Shown here piece by piece: positions 20,703 to 30,715 of a stretch of 64,000 nucleotides of DNA. The translations under genes were made by a program, and so were the position numbers. The notes beneath the pieces were generated by a model. That model saw only the letters and a program-made list of their open reading frames with translations. It ran no database searches and had not been told where the DNA came from. Positions within the stretch are counted from its first letter, which is position 1, and each line of letters begins with the position of its first letter. The stretch comes from Bacteroidales bacterium (GTDB lineage: Bacteria > Bacteroidota > Bacteroidia > Bacteroidales > VadinHA17), in the NCBI GenBank assembly GCA_029932855.1, contig JAOZPG010000015.1, positions 1 through 64,000 on the forward strand. The letters run 5' to 3'.

Positions 20703-22022
20703 ATGCTTAAACGCCTGCTAAATATTCTATTCTGGTCGGTGATATCGGCTGCTTTTATCGGTCCCGGCACAATTACCACTGCAGCAAAAGCAGGTGCAGA
20801 ATATGGTTTCAGCCTTTTATGGGCCCTGGTATTCTCAACAATTGCATGCCTTGTATTACAGGAAGCTGTAGCCAGGCTTAGCATTGATACCGGGGTAAAC
20901 CTGGGACAGGCGATTAGATCTCATTTCAGGGGGCGAAAATCTTTTACTCTTGTTTTAATTCTGCTTGTGGGTGCCATAATAATTGGTTCTGCCGCCTATG
21001 AAACAGGCAACCTTCTTGGTGCCGTTGCAGGCCTTGAAATATTACTCCCTGTAAGAAGCTGGTTACTGGTATTAGTCATAGGCCTCTTTGCAGCCATGGC
21101 TCTTTTCATGCCTTCATTGGGGAATATTGCAAAATTACTGGGTATTATTGTTGCTCTTATGGGGATTGCTTTTTTTACTACTGCAGTATTGCTCAAACCC
21201 TCAGTGGGTGAGATATTAAAAGGCAGTTTAGTACCCTTTATACCTCAATCACAGGGAGCAGGATTATTGATACTGGGACTTATAGGTACAACAGTAGTCC
21301 CATATAATCTTTTTCTTGGTTCGGGGATGGCAGACCCTTCCCAGGCAATAAAGGAAATGCGGTTCGGATTGGGTATTGCTGTTATACTGGGTGGTATGAT
21401 ATCAATGTCGGTACTTATTGTAGGTTCTTATGTTAACGGGATATTTTCTTATGATTCTCTGGTATCTGCCCTTGGCAATAAACTTGGATCATGGGCTGTT
21501 GTGATTTTTGCCATCGGAATGTTCGCGGCCGGTTTCTCATCTGCTGTTACCGCACCCCTGGCTTCTGCAATAACGGCGAAAAGCCTGTTTGAAGGAAATA
21601 AGGGCGGATGGAACCTGAGGTCGGGGAAATATATGGGAGTTTGGTTATCAGTCCTGCTTAGTGGTGTAATACTCGGAATGGCAGGCCTTAAGCCCATACC
21701 GGTTATAATTATGGCCCAGGCGCTGAACGGACTTATTCTTCCTTTTATAAGTATTTTTCTTATTATGGTTATAAATAACCCGCGCATAATGGGAGATGAC
21801 AAGCTTAACGGATTGTTCTCAAATATATTAATGCTTGCGGTGGTTTTTGTTACTATTGTACTGGGACTTATGAATCTGATGAAAGCAGCAGCTGACATAT
21901 CAGATACTCTTGATATTGGTAGCGGGAATTTATTGATAGTGAACCTTATTATTTCCAGCCTGGTATGGCTTATTGTTATATATAATGTTCTCAGGATCAG
22001 AAAATTAAAATTGCTAAGATGA
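20703..22022 (+). CDS. Nramp-fold transporter with non-canonical metal-site motifs
   Basis: FIGPGTITTAAKAGAEYGFSLLW and LIGTTVVPYNLFLGS align with Nramp TM1 and TM6, but DPGN reads GPGT and MPHN reads VPYN. Confidence 0.8.
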   Translation: MLKRLLNILFWSVISAAFIGPGTITTAAKAGAEYGFSLLWALVFSTIACLVLQEAVARLSIDTGVNLGQAIRSHFRGRKSFTLVLILLVGAIIIGSAAYETGNLLGAVAGLEILLPVRSWLLVLVIGLFAAMALFMPSLGNIAKLLGIIVALMGIAFFTTAVLLKPSVGEILKGSLVPFIPQSQGAGLLILGLIGTTVVPYNLFLGSGMADPSQAIKEMRFGLGIAVILGGMISMSVLIVGSYVNGIFSYDSLVSALGNKLGSWAVVIFAIGMFAAGFSSAVTAPLASAITAKSLFEGNKGGWNLRSGKYMGVWLSVLLSGVILGMAGLKPIPVIIMAQALNGLILPFISIFLIMVINNPRIMGDDKLNGLFSNILMLAVVFVTIVLGLMNLMKAAADISDTLDIGSGNLLIVNLIISSLVWLIVIYNVLRIRKLKLLR

Positions 22023-25000
22023 GCAGGAAGAATTTTAGTTTATTCGTAGATACGGGAGGTACTTTTACCGACTGTATTGCAGAGGACAGTAATGGAAATA
22101 TTATTAAAAAGAAGGTTCTTAGCAATGGTTCAGTAAGAGGCAGTATTGTTGGTTGGCGATCAGATACCTCTATGATAGTGCTTGAGCAATGGAAGCTTGA
22201 GAAAGATATACTGGAAGGATATAATTTCAAACTTCTCAACAAGTCTCATCCCGCTATCAGGGTCATGAGTTATGAGCCGGGAAAAAGAATATTACATATC
22301 AATAAGGCACTTCCGGCGAACTTTAAAGATTATTGCGGAGGATTTGAGCTGAGTACAGGGGAAGAGGCACCAGTTCTTGCGGCGAGACTTATAACAGAAA
22401 CCAGGCTTAATGAGAGTATCCCGGTATCAAAAATAAAGCTGGGATCTACCAGAGGGACCAACGCATTGCTGGAAAGAAAAGGTTCAGATACAATATTGTT
22501 TGTGACAGAAGGGTTCAGGGACCTGTTGGAGATACGTTACCAGAACAGGCCCGATATTTTTGCAAGGAACATTATAAAGCCGGCTCCATTATATACTAAT
22601 GTTATAGAGGTGAAGGAGCGTATTGATGCCGGGGGTAATGTGCTGGAGAAAATGGATATACAGGACTTTAATAAAAAGCTGGAGAAGGATGTTAAAAGAG
22701 GGGAATATGATAGTGCGGCGATAGCTTTTATAAATTCCTATAAGAACCCTGTTCATGAGCAGGAGCTGAAGAAGCTGTTGCAAGAATACGGATTTAGCTA
22801 TATCAGCATATCATCAGAGTTGTCGCAGCTTATAAAATATCTTCCCAGGGCAGAAACTGCTATGGTGAATGCTTACCTGGATGCGATAATACAGAACTAC
22901 CTCAATAATATTTCCGCTAAGCTGGGGCCCATAAGTTTTCATGTTATGAATAGCGCAGGGGGATTGATGAGAAAGGGGAATTTTAATCCCAAAGACAGCC
23001 TCTTAAGCGGTCCTTCCGGAGGTGTGGTAGGTGCTGCCGCCACAGGGAAAGCTGCCGGCTATGAAAATTTAATATCTTTTGACATGGGTGGTACCAGTAC
23101 GGATGTGTCGAGGATAAGTGGTAAATACGACTATAAGTTTGAACTTGAGATTGGTGATGCCAGGATTTTCAGTCCGGCCTTATCTATAGAAACTGTTGCT
23201 GCCGGTGGTGGCTCAATATGTTACTATGATGGTTTTAAATTGTCTGTTGGTCCCGAAAGTGCCGGGGCCTTTCCCGGACCCGCATGTTATGGTGCAGGGG
23301 GACCGCTTACTATTACAGATATAAACCTTCTTGCCGGAAGAATGGATGCAGATCAATTTAGTATCCCGGTTTATCCCGGAGAATCGGATAAAAAGCTGGA
23401 AGAGCTTGTCGAAGAAATATATTCCAGATCGGGAAGCAGGAGACAAAAAGAAGAACTGCTGAACGGCTTCCTGCTGATAGCCAATGAAATTATGGCGGCT
23501 GCCATACGAAAAGTATCGGTCAGTAAGGGATATAAGCCTGCCGATCATGCCATGGTAGCATTTGGTGGTGCAGGAGGAATGCATGCCTGCACTATTGCTG
23601 AACTGCTGGATATCAGCATTGTTCTGTTACCCCTTAATGCCGGTTTGCTGAGTGCCTATGGAATAAGTCGGGCAGGGATAGAGCGTATAGCAGAGAGACA
23701 GGTGCTTAAAGATTTTTATGATATTAAAGATGAACTGAATAATTACTTTAGTTTGCTTGATAAAGAGGCCATTGGAAAGATAACTGAAGAAGGGGAGAAG
23801 CCTGAGGATGTAGTAATAAAGGACAGGTATATTTACCTGAGATTCAGGGGACAGGATTCTGCTTTAGAGGTGACATATGATGATATTACCGGTGTTATAC
23901 CAGGTTTTAAGTCCAGTTATGAGCGTACTTATGGTCACTGGACGGAAAGCGAAGAAATTGAAGTTGAATCGATTCGTGTTATAGCATCAACTGTGAAAAA
24001 TACAGGGCAGGGGGACCATAGCACACAAAATGAAGTTTATCCTGAATACAAACATAAGATAAGATCATTGCTAAAAGCTTCATGGATAGATGCACCGGTA
24101 TATTTCAGGAAAGAATTGCCTGCGGGAGCGGTAATTAAAGGATTTGCACTTGTGCTTGATGAGTACAGTACCTGGGTGGTGGAGGATGACTGGATACTGA
24201 AGCTTGATGCTGAAGGTACAGCTGTTATTAAAAAAGCAGGCAGGAAGGAAGAAGAAGTTGCGGATAATAAGGGAAGAAAGATAGCTGAAGAGATAGAGCT
24301 GGAGCTTTTTACCAACAGGTTTATGCATGTGGCAATGAATATGGGGTCAATGTTGCAGAGGACCTCTGTTTCGGTAAATGTAAAAGAAAGGCTTGATTTT
24401 TCATGTGCCCTGCTTAATGAGAATGGTGAGCTGGTTGCTAATGCTCCACATATCCCTGTACACTTGGGTAGCCTGGGGGTTTGCGTAAGGGCTGTTGCCT
24501 CGAAATACGATATGGGTCCCGGTGATACAATTATTACAAATCACCCGGCATATGGAGGTTCTCATCTTCCGGATATCACTCTTATTACACCTGTGTTTAC
24601 AGCAGATGATGAGCTTGTAGGCTATGTTGTTAACAGGGCCCATCATGCCGAGATAGGCGGTATCCTGCCGGGATCAATGCCTCCTGATGCTTCTTGCCTT
24701 GCCGAAGAGGGGGTTGTTATTTCTCCAATATTCCTTGTTAGAAATAACAAAGCAAACTGGGGAAATATACGTAATATATTATCATCCGGTACTTATCCGA
24801 GCAGGGCGGTTGATGAAAATATTGCAGACCTGAATGCAGCACTGGCTGCAAACCGTGCCGGAGAGAGGGAATTGTTAAAACTGGTAGAGGAGCATGGCAG
24901 GGAAAAGGTGAAGAACTATATGAAGATTCTGGAATCTTATGCAGAGAACAGGATGAGGGAGACTATTAAGAAAATACCAGACGGAAAGTATAGCAGTATT

Positions 25001-25816
25001 GAATATCTTGATGATGGTACGGCCATAAGTGTGGAAATAGACATAAGGGAGAACAGCTGTAAAATCGATTTCTCGGGAAATTCTGAAGTACACCCGGGTA
25101 ATATGAATGCTACAGAAGCCATTGTTAACGGAGTTACAATCTATGTCTTGCGCCTGCTGATAAATGAAGATATCCCTTTGAATGATGGCCTTCTTAAGCC
25201 GGTAGAACTGGTGATACCTGAAGGATTGTTAAATCCTGATTTTAGCGGTACACCTGAGCAATGTCCGGCTATTGTCGGAGGGAATGTAGAGCTGAGCCAG
25301 AGACTTACAGATCTCTTGCTTAAGCCATTTGGAATTCTTGCCTGCAGTCAGGGCACTATGAATAATGTTTTGTTCGGTAATAAGAATCTCAGTTATTATG
25401 AGACAATATGTGGTGGTTGCGGAGCCGGTGACGGGTTTGACGGAGCTTCTGCCGTGCATCATCATATGACCAATACACGTATTACCGATCCCGAGATAAT
25501 GGAGCATCGCTACCCTGTAGTCCTAAACAGGTTTGAGATAAGAAAAGGCTCTGGTGGCAAAGGTCGCTACAGGGGAGGAGACGGGGTAATAAGGGAACTG
25601 AAGTTTTTAGACAGTTTATCTCTGTCAGTGCTGTCCCAGCACAGGAATACAGGTCCCTACGGTTTGAATGGGGGTGAGGACGGAAAACCAGGGGAACAAT
25701 ATATTATTTATGCAGACGGAAGAATAAGGAAGCTTGGCAGTATAGACGGAGCGGAGGTTGGGAAGGGGGATGTTTTTGTAATTAAGACCCCTGGAGGAGG
25801 CGCTTTTGGAAGTTAA
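22019..25816 (+). CDS. Fused hydantoinase A/B (5-oxoprolinase-like)
   Basis: HyuA half: DTGGTFTDCIAE, LGSTRGTNALLERKG, SFDMGGTSTDVSRI. HyuB half: NHPAYGGSHLPDITLITPVF, ALAANRAGERELL, GGDGVIRELKFL. 4-bp overlap with the upstream transporter. Confidence 0.9.
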   Translation: MSRKNFSLFVDTGGTFTDCIAEDSNGNIIKKKVLSNGSVRGSIVGWRSDTSMIVLEQWKLEKDILEGYNFKLLNKSHPAIRVMSYEPGKRILHINKALPANFKDYCGGFELSTGEEAPVLAARLITETRLNESIPVSKIKLGSTRGTNALLERKGSDTILFVTEGFRDLLEIRYQNRPDIFARNIIKPAPLYTNVIEVKERIDAGGNVLEKMDIQDFNKKLEKDVKRGEYDSAAIAFINSYKNPVHEQELKKLLQEYGFSYISISSELSQLIKYLPRAETAMVNAYLDAIIQNYLNNISAKLGPISFHVMNSAGGLMRKGNFNPKDSLLSGPSGGVVGAAATGKAAGYENLISFDMGGTSTDVSRISGKYDYKFELEIGDARIFSPALSIETVAAGGGSICYYDGFKLSVGPESAGAFPGPACYGAGGPLTITDINLLAGRMDADQFSIPVYPGESDKKLEELVEEIYSRSGSRRQKEELLNGFLLIANEIMAAAIRKVSVSKGYKPADHAMVAFGGAGGMHACTIAELLDISIVLLPLNAGLLSAYGISRAGIERIAERQVLKDFYDIKDELNNYFSLLDKEAIGKITEEGEKPEDVVIKDRYIYLRFRGQDSALEVTYDDITGVIPGFKSSYERTYGHWTESEEIEVESIRVIASTVKNTGQGDHSTQNEVYPEYKHKIRSLLKASWIDAPVYFRKELPAGAVIKGFALVLDEYSTWVVEDDWILKLDAEGTAVIKKAGRKEEEVADNKGRKIAEEIELELFTNRFMHVAMNMGSMLQRTSVSVNVKERLDFSCALLNENGELVANAPHIPVHLGSLGVCVRAVASKYDMGPGDTIITNHPAYGGSHLPDITLITPVFTADDELVGYVVNRAHHAEIGGILPGSMPPDASCLAEEGVVISPIFLVRNNKANWGNIRNILSSGTYPSRAVDENIADLNAALAANRAGERELLKLVEEHGREKVKNYMKILESYAENRMRETIKKIPDGKYSSIEYLDDGTAISVEIDIRENSCKIDFSGNSEVHPGNMNATEAIVNGVTIYVLRLLINEDIPLNDGLLKPVELVIPEGLLNPDFSGTPEQCPAIVGGNVELSQRLTDLLLKPFGILACSQGTMNNVLFGNKNLSYYETICGGCGAGDGFDGASAVHHHMTNTRITDPEIMEHRYPVVLNRFEIRKGSGGKGRYRGGDGVIRELKFLDSLSLSVLSQHRNTGPYGLNGGEDGKPGEQYIIYADGRIRKLGSIDGAEVGKGDVFVIKTPGGGAFGS

Positions 25817-25909
25817 TGCCTGTTTAGATTTATTAGTCTTGTTTTTGAGAATTCTTGGTTCAGAGGATGATGTGGCCCAGGGGAGTGATCACTAAGTAAT
25901 ATTTATACT

Positions 25910-26677
25910 TCAATCACAGACTGTTATAGTAATTCCTAAAGCTTCGATTTTCTTCACAATGTCAGGATCAATATTTTCATCTGTGATTATACGATCAACC
26001 TGTTCTATTCCACATATCCTTCCAAAGCCTTTCTTACCGAATTTTGTAGAATCAACCAGGACAATTACCTCTTTAGCAGATTCAATCATTTGTTGGTTCA
26101 GATGGGCTTCAGCTGCATTTGTAGTAGTGAGTCCATATTCTATGTCCAGTCCGTCAACTCCCAGAAATAATTTACTGCAAGCCGTTTCTTTTAGTATCAT
26201 TTCAGAATAATGGCCAATTGCAGAATAAGAGGCTGGTCTAATGTAACCACCTAACTGGAGCACCTCAATATTGTCTCTTTTAGTTAATACTATTGCAACA
26301 TTTAAATCGGGAGTAACAACAGTGAGTTTTTGCAGGGGATTTATACGTCTGGCCATTGCCAGCATTGTAGTGCCTGATGCCAGAATTATGTTTTGATCAT
26401 CCCGAATTATTTTTGATGCTTCCAGGCCAATAGCAGCTTTCTCGGCAGCATTGATAAATTCTTTTTCAGTAACTGAACGGTCATGTACATATGGACTTTC
26501 CAGTGAAGCCCCTCCATGGTTACGGAATAATAGTCTCTTCCCTTCAAGGATTTTCAGGTCCTTCCTAATCGTAACCAATGATGTTTGTAGGATTACACTT
26601 AAATCATGGACTTTAACTTGTTTCTCCTCTTTAAGTATTTCTAAGATCTTTTTGTGCCTGTTTTCCATAATTTCCAT
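25910..26677 (-). CDS. DeoR/GlpR family transcriptional regulator
   Basis: N-terminal HTH (ILEILKEEKQVKVHDLSVILQTSLVTIRKDLKILE) and DeoR sensor domain (LFLGVDGLDIEYGLTTTNAAEAHLNQQMIESAKEVIVLVDSTKFG). Confidence 0.92.
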   Translation of the reverse strand: MEIMENRHKKILEILKEEKQVKVHDLSVILQTSLVTIRKDLKILEGKRLLFRNHGGASLESPYVHDRSVTEKEFINAAEKAAIGLEASKIIRDDQNIILASGTTMLAMARRINPLQKLTVVTPDLNVAIVLTKRDNIEVLQLGGYIRPASYSAIGHYSEMILKETACSKLFLGVDGLDIEYGLTTTNAAEAHLNQQMIESAKEVIVLVDSTKFGKKGFGRICGIEQVDRIITDENIDPDIVKKIEALGITITVCD

Positions 26678-26704
26678 AATTTCTGCATTAAAGGTTAAAT
26701 ATTA

Positions 26705-27454
26705 TTAAACAAACAACATTTGCTGTAACAGGTATAGTGCGGCTGCGATGGCTGCACCGGCCATGGGACCGGCAACCGGGATCCAGGAATATTGCCAGTC
26801 GCTCGTGCCCTTACTTTTTATGGGCAGTATGGCATGCATAATACGGGGACCCAGGTCCCTGGCAGGGTTAATAGCATATCCCGTCGTTCCCCCCAGTGAA
26901 AGTCCTATGGCCGTGACCAGCAATCCTACGGGCAATGCACCCAGTGTACCCAGCCCGATACGGGCATCTTCGACACCCGGAATATTCATGCTGGGCTCCG
27001 AGATGTACAATATGACGAATATCAGGACGAATGTTCCGATTATTTCGCTGACCAGGTTGTTTCCTGTCCGCCGTATCGCAGGTGCTGTAGAAAAACAGGC
27101 GAGCTTTGTACCAGGATCTTCTGTTTTGTTAAAATGATGATAATAAAATATCCATACCAGGAAAGCACCTATGGATGCTCCCAGCATCTGTGCCAGTATA
27201 AAAAGGACTACTTTTGCCCATGGGAATAAGCCGGCCAGTGCAAGTCCTATGGTAACTGCAGGATTGATATGTGCACCCGATACAGGACCTGCTACGGTAA
27301 CAGCTACAAAAACAGCGAGTCCCCATCCAAGTGAGATGACTATCCATCCTCCATTATTTCCTTTGGTATCTTTTAGAACTACGTTGGCAACTACACCGTT
27401 TCCCAGGAGGATTAGCAGCATTGTGCCCAATACTTCAGCAATATATTCGTTCAT
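26705..27454 (-). CDS. glpF: Aquaglyceroporin (MIP family)
   Basis: SGAHINPAVTIGLAL and GYAINPARDLGPRI (two NPA motifs, the second with the GlpF-like Asp). Confidence 0.93.
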   Translation of the reverse strand: MNEYIAEVLGTMLLILLGNGVVANVVLKDTKGNNGGWIVISLGWGLAVFVAVTVAGPVSGAHINPAVTIGLALAGLFPWAKVVLFILAQMLGASIGAFLVWIFYYHHFNKTEDPGTKLACFSTAPAIRRTGNNLVSEIIGTFVLIFVILYISEPSMNIPGVEDARIGLGTLGALPVGLLVTAIGLSLGGTTGYAINPARDLGPRIMHAILPIKSKGTSDWQYSWIPVAGPMAGAAIAAALYLLQQMLFV

Positions 27455-27528
27455 CTATTTGGAATTTTGTAATTATCTGATAATATGTTAATTAAGAATT
27501 TGTAAATCTCTGTAACAGTTATTATATA

Positions 27529-29025
27529 TTATTTATGCCATTCTTTTGCCAGTCCTACTGCTTTGTTCCAGCCAGAAATCAAAGCTTCTTTCGCAGGCTC
27601 GCTAATGTCCTTCTCAAATCTCCGGTCCATGGCCCACTGACCCTTTATTTCTTCCACGCTTCCCCAGAATTTAACAGCCAGACCCGCCAGATAACAAGCT
27701 CCCAGTGCAGTGGTCTCGATTGTCCGGGGCCGGATCACAGGGATATCTATCAGATCTGCCTGAAATTGTAATAAGAGATTATTTACTGCAGCACCTCCGT
27801 CAACTTTCAGTTCTTTAATGGGAATACCAGAATCTTCCTCCATTGATCTGATAAGATCATTTACCTGAAAAGCGATACTTTCCAGTGCAGCACGTGCCAG
27901 GTGACCTGTATTTGTCCCCCTTGTCAGACCGGAAATGTTCCCTCTTGCATAGGGATCCCAGTGTGGCGCCCCCAGTCCGGTAAAGGCAGGCACAAAATAT
28001 ACCCCGCCATTATCTTTTACCGATCTGGCCAGCTCTTCAACCTCATTCGAATGCTTAATAATTTTTAGTCCATCCCGTAACCACTGGATAACAGCTCCCC
28101 CTATAAATATGCTGCCTTCAAGTGCATATGTAGTTTTTCCGTCAATCTGCCAGGCCACTGTGGTGATCAGCTTGTTCTTTGATTTCACAGGACGGTGTCC
28201 GGTATTACAGAGCAAGAAACAACCTGTTCCGTATGTATTCTTTACCGATCCCTCCTCCAGGCACATTTGTCCGAATGTAGCCGCCTGCTGGTCGCCGGCA
28301 ATTCCTGCTATGGGTATTTCTGCAGGGAAAAGTCCCTTGGCCGTGTAAGCGAAGATTTCTGAAGATGATCTTACTTCCGGCAATATGCTTCGGGGTATAT
28401 TGAACAGGTCCAGAAGTTCGGGGTCCCAGCTAAGGGTATTAATATTAAAGAGCATGGTCCTGCTGGCATTACTCACATCCGTGATATGTGTCTTCCCTCC
28501 TGTGAGTTTCCATACCAGCCATGAATCCACTGTTCCGAAGGCAAGTCTTCCGGCTTCTGCCTTTTCCCGGGCAGCTTCAACGTTTTCCAGTATCCATGCC
28601 AGTTTTGTGGCGGAAAAATAAGCATCAATAACCAGGCCTGTTTTATCCCTTATCATTTTTTCCAGGCCTTGCTCTTTCAGCCTGTCACAATAGTCGGCAG
28701 TACGCCTGTCCTGCCAGACGATGGCATTATATATTACTTGTCCGCTTTGCCGATCCCAGACCAGTGTCGTTTCACGCTGGTTGGTGATACCTATAGCTGC
28801 AATGCCGGCTGCGCCGGTATCGGCATCCCACAATGCTTTACGAGCGGTTTCAATCTGGCTAGACCAGATCTCCTCCGGATCATGCTCCACCCACCCGGGA
28901 TTGGGGAATATCTGTTTGAACTCCTTCTGAGCTGACCCTATGGCCTTTCCCATGTGGTCATATATAATACTTCTTGAGCTTGTGGTTCCCTGGTCAAGCG
29001 CCAGGATGTGTTTCTTATTGGTCAT
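27529..29025 (-). CDS. glpK: Glycerol kinase (canonical)
   Basis: [45 protein letters not shown]. Confidence 0.95.
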   Translation of the reverse strand: MTNKKHILALDQGTTSSRSIIYDHMGKAIGSAQKEFKQIFPNPGWVEHDPEEIWSSQIETARKALWDADTGAAGIAAIGITNQRETTLVWDRQSGQVIYNAIVWQDRRTADYCDRLKEQGLEKMIRDKTGLVIDAYFSATKLAWILENVEAAREKAEAGRLAFGTVDSWLVWKLTGGKTHITDVSNASRTMLFNINTLSWDPELLDLFNIPRSILPEVRSSSEIFAYTAKGLFPAEIPIAGIAGDQQAATFGQMCLEEGSVKNTYGTGCFLLCNTGHRPVKSKNKLITTVAWQIDGKTTYALEGSIFIGGAVIQWLRDGLKIIKHSNEVEELARSVKDNGGVYFVPAFTGLGAPHWDPYARGNISGLTRGTNTGHLARAALESIAFQVNDLIRSMEEDSGIPIKELKVDGGAAVNNLLLQFQADLIDIPVIRPRTIETTALGACYLAGLAVKFWGSVEEIKGQWAMDRRFEKDISEPAKEALISGWNKAVGLAKEWHK

Positions 29026-29068
29026 ATCTTATATATATTAAAGCAAATATAAAATTTGTCTATATACT

Positions 29069-30559
29069 TTATACCGTATTAATCCAGTTTCTCGATCTTG
29101 CTACTGCTTTTTTCCATTTTCCCATCATAGCCTTTCTTTGATTCTCGCTGATCTGAGGCATATATCTTTTATTTAATTTCCAGATACTTTTTATTGACTC
29201 AGCTGAATCTAATTCACCAATTCCCAATGCACCAAAGCAGGCCGCGCCTAAGGCGGTTGTTTCTGTAATAACCGGCACATCCACAGGAATACCAAGAATA
29301 TCTGCCTGAAATTGCATAAGAAATGCGTTTGCCACAGCGCCACCGTCAGCACGCATTGTTTTGATCTTAATACCGGAATCTTTTTCCATCACTTCAAGGT
29401 TTTCGGCAACCTGGTACGCGATTGCCTCTAAAGTAGCTCTGACAATATGTGCCTTTGTAGTTCCTCCGGTAATTCCAAGCATTGTCCCTCTTGCATATTG
29501 GTCCCAATAAGGCGCAGCTAAACCAGAAAAAGCAGGGACAAAATAAAGTCCGCCGGTATCGGGAACAGATATGGCTAATGCTTCAGTTTCACTGGCATTA
29601 TTAATAATTTCTATTCCATCACGCAGCCATTGGACTGCAGCACCGCCAATGTATACCCCTCCGTCTAAAGCATATACTATTTTCCCCTTTATGCTCCAGG
29701 CAGCAATAGTAAGCAAGCCATTATTGGAATAAACTGGTTTTTCTCCTGTATTCATGAGCATAAAGCAACCCGTTCCATAAGTAGTTTTTACAGTCCCCTT
29801 ATCGAAACAAGCCTGGCCGAATAGTGCAGCGACCTGGTCGACGACACTTCCGGCGATCGGAACACGGGCTTCAATAAAGCAATGGTCTGTGTAACCGTAT
29901 ATTTCGGCACTGGTTTTTATCTCTGGTAAAAGTGATACCGGAATTCCAACAATATCAAGTATTTCATCATCCCACTGATTGCTGTGAAGATTAAATAACA
30001 TGGTTCTTGAGGCGGTGGAAGGATCAGTTATATAGACTTTTTCTGTGGTCATTTTCCATAGAAGCCATGTGTCTAAGGTACCAATAAGCAGCTCACCTTT
30101 TTCTGCTTTTTCTTTTGTCCCCGGAACGTTTTCCAGTATCCATTTAATTTTTAATGCAGAAAAATAGGCGTCAACAGTCAAGCCTGTTTTTTGCGTAATC
30201 AGCTTGCCATATTTTTCTTTTAGTTCGTCAGCCTGCTTTGAAGTTCTTCTGTCTTGCCATACAATGGCATTATATACCGGTTTCCCGGTTTTTCTGTCCC
30301 AGGCCATACAGGTTTCACCCTGGTTATCCAGGCCAATAGCAGTTAATTCTTTGGCATTAATTTTTGACTGGGACAGTGCCTCTGCAACAGATTCTTTTGT
30401 TTTATTCCAGATTTCTTCCGGGTCATGTTCTACCCAACCGGGATTCGGATATATTTGTTTATGTTCAAAATACCCCTTACCGCAGATATTCCATTCTTCA
30501 TCAAAAACAATTGATGTTGTTCCGGTAGTTCCCTGATCAATGCCCAGAAAATATTTCAT
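29069..30559 (-). CDS. Glycerol kinase paralog (FGGY family) with altered active-site residues
   Basis: GIDQGTTGTTSIVFD, GLDNQGETC (Arg replaced by Gly), GSVVDQVAALFGQ, TTYGTGCF. Confidence 0.85.
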   Translation of the reverse strand: MKYFLGIDQGTTGTTSIVFDEEWNICGKGYFEHKQIYPNPGWVEHDPEEIWNKTKESVAEALSQSKINAKELTAIGLDNQGETCMAWDRKTGKPVYNAIVWQDRRTSKQADELKEKYGKLITQKTGLTVDAYFSALKIKWILENVPGTKEKAEKGELLIGTLDTWLLWKMTTEKVYITDPSTASRTMLFNLHSNQWDDEILDIVGIPVSLLPEIKTSAEIYGYTDHCFIEARVPIAGSVVDQVAALFGQACFDKGTVKTTYGTGCFMLMNTGEKPVYSNNGLLTIAAWSIKGKIVYALDGGVYIGGAAVQWLRDGIEIINNASETEALAISVPDTGGLYFVPAFSGLAAPYWDQYARGTMLGITGGTTKAHIVRATLEAIAYQVAENLEVMEKDSGIKIKTMRADGGAVANAFLMQFQADILGIPVDVPVITETTALGAACFGALGIGELDSAESIKSIWKLNKRYMPQISENQRKAMMGKWKKAVARSRNWINTV

Positions 30560-30715
30560 GTGTATGTTTATATTATATTTTCTCCATTTTGTAGGAAGAC
30601 TTTTTTGTTAATAAGAGAGCCATCACAATGGCCTGTATTCCGGTTGAGAGTTTCTCTAAAACAACCGGTTTTATCATTTCAGGTTATATGGCGACTGTAA
30701 ATTCAACTGTTAATG

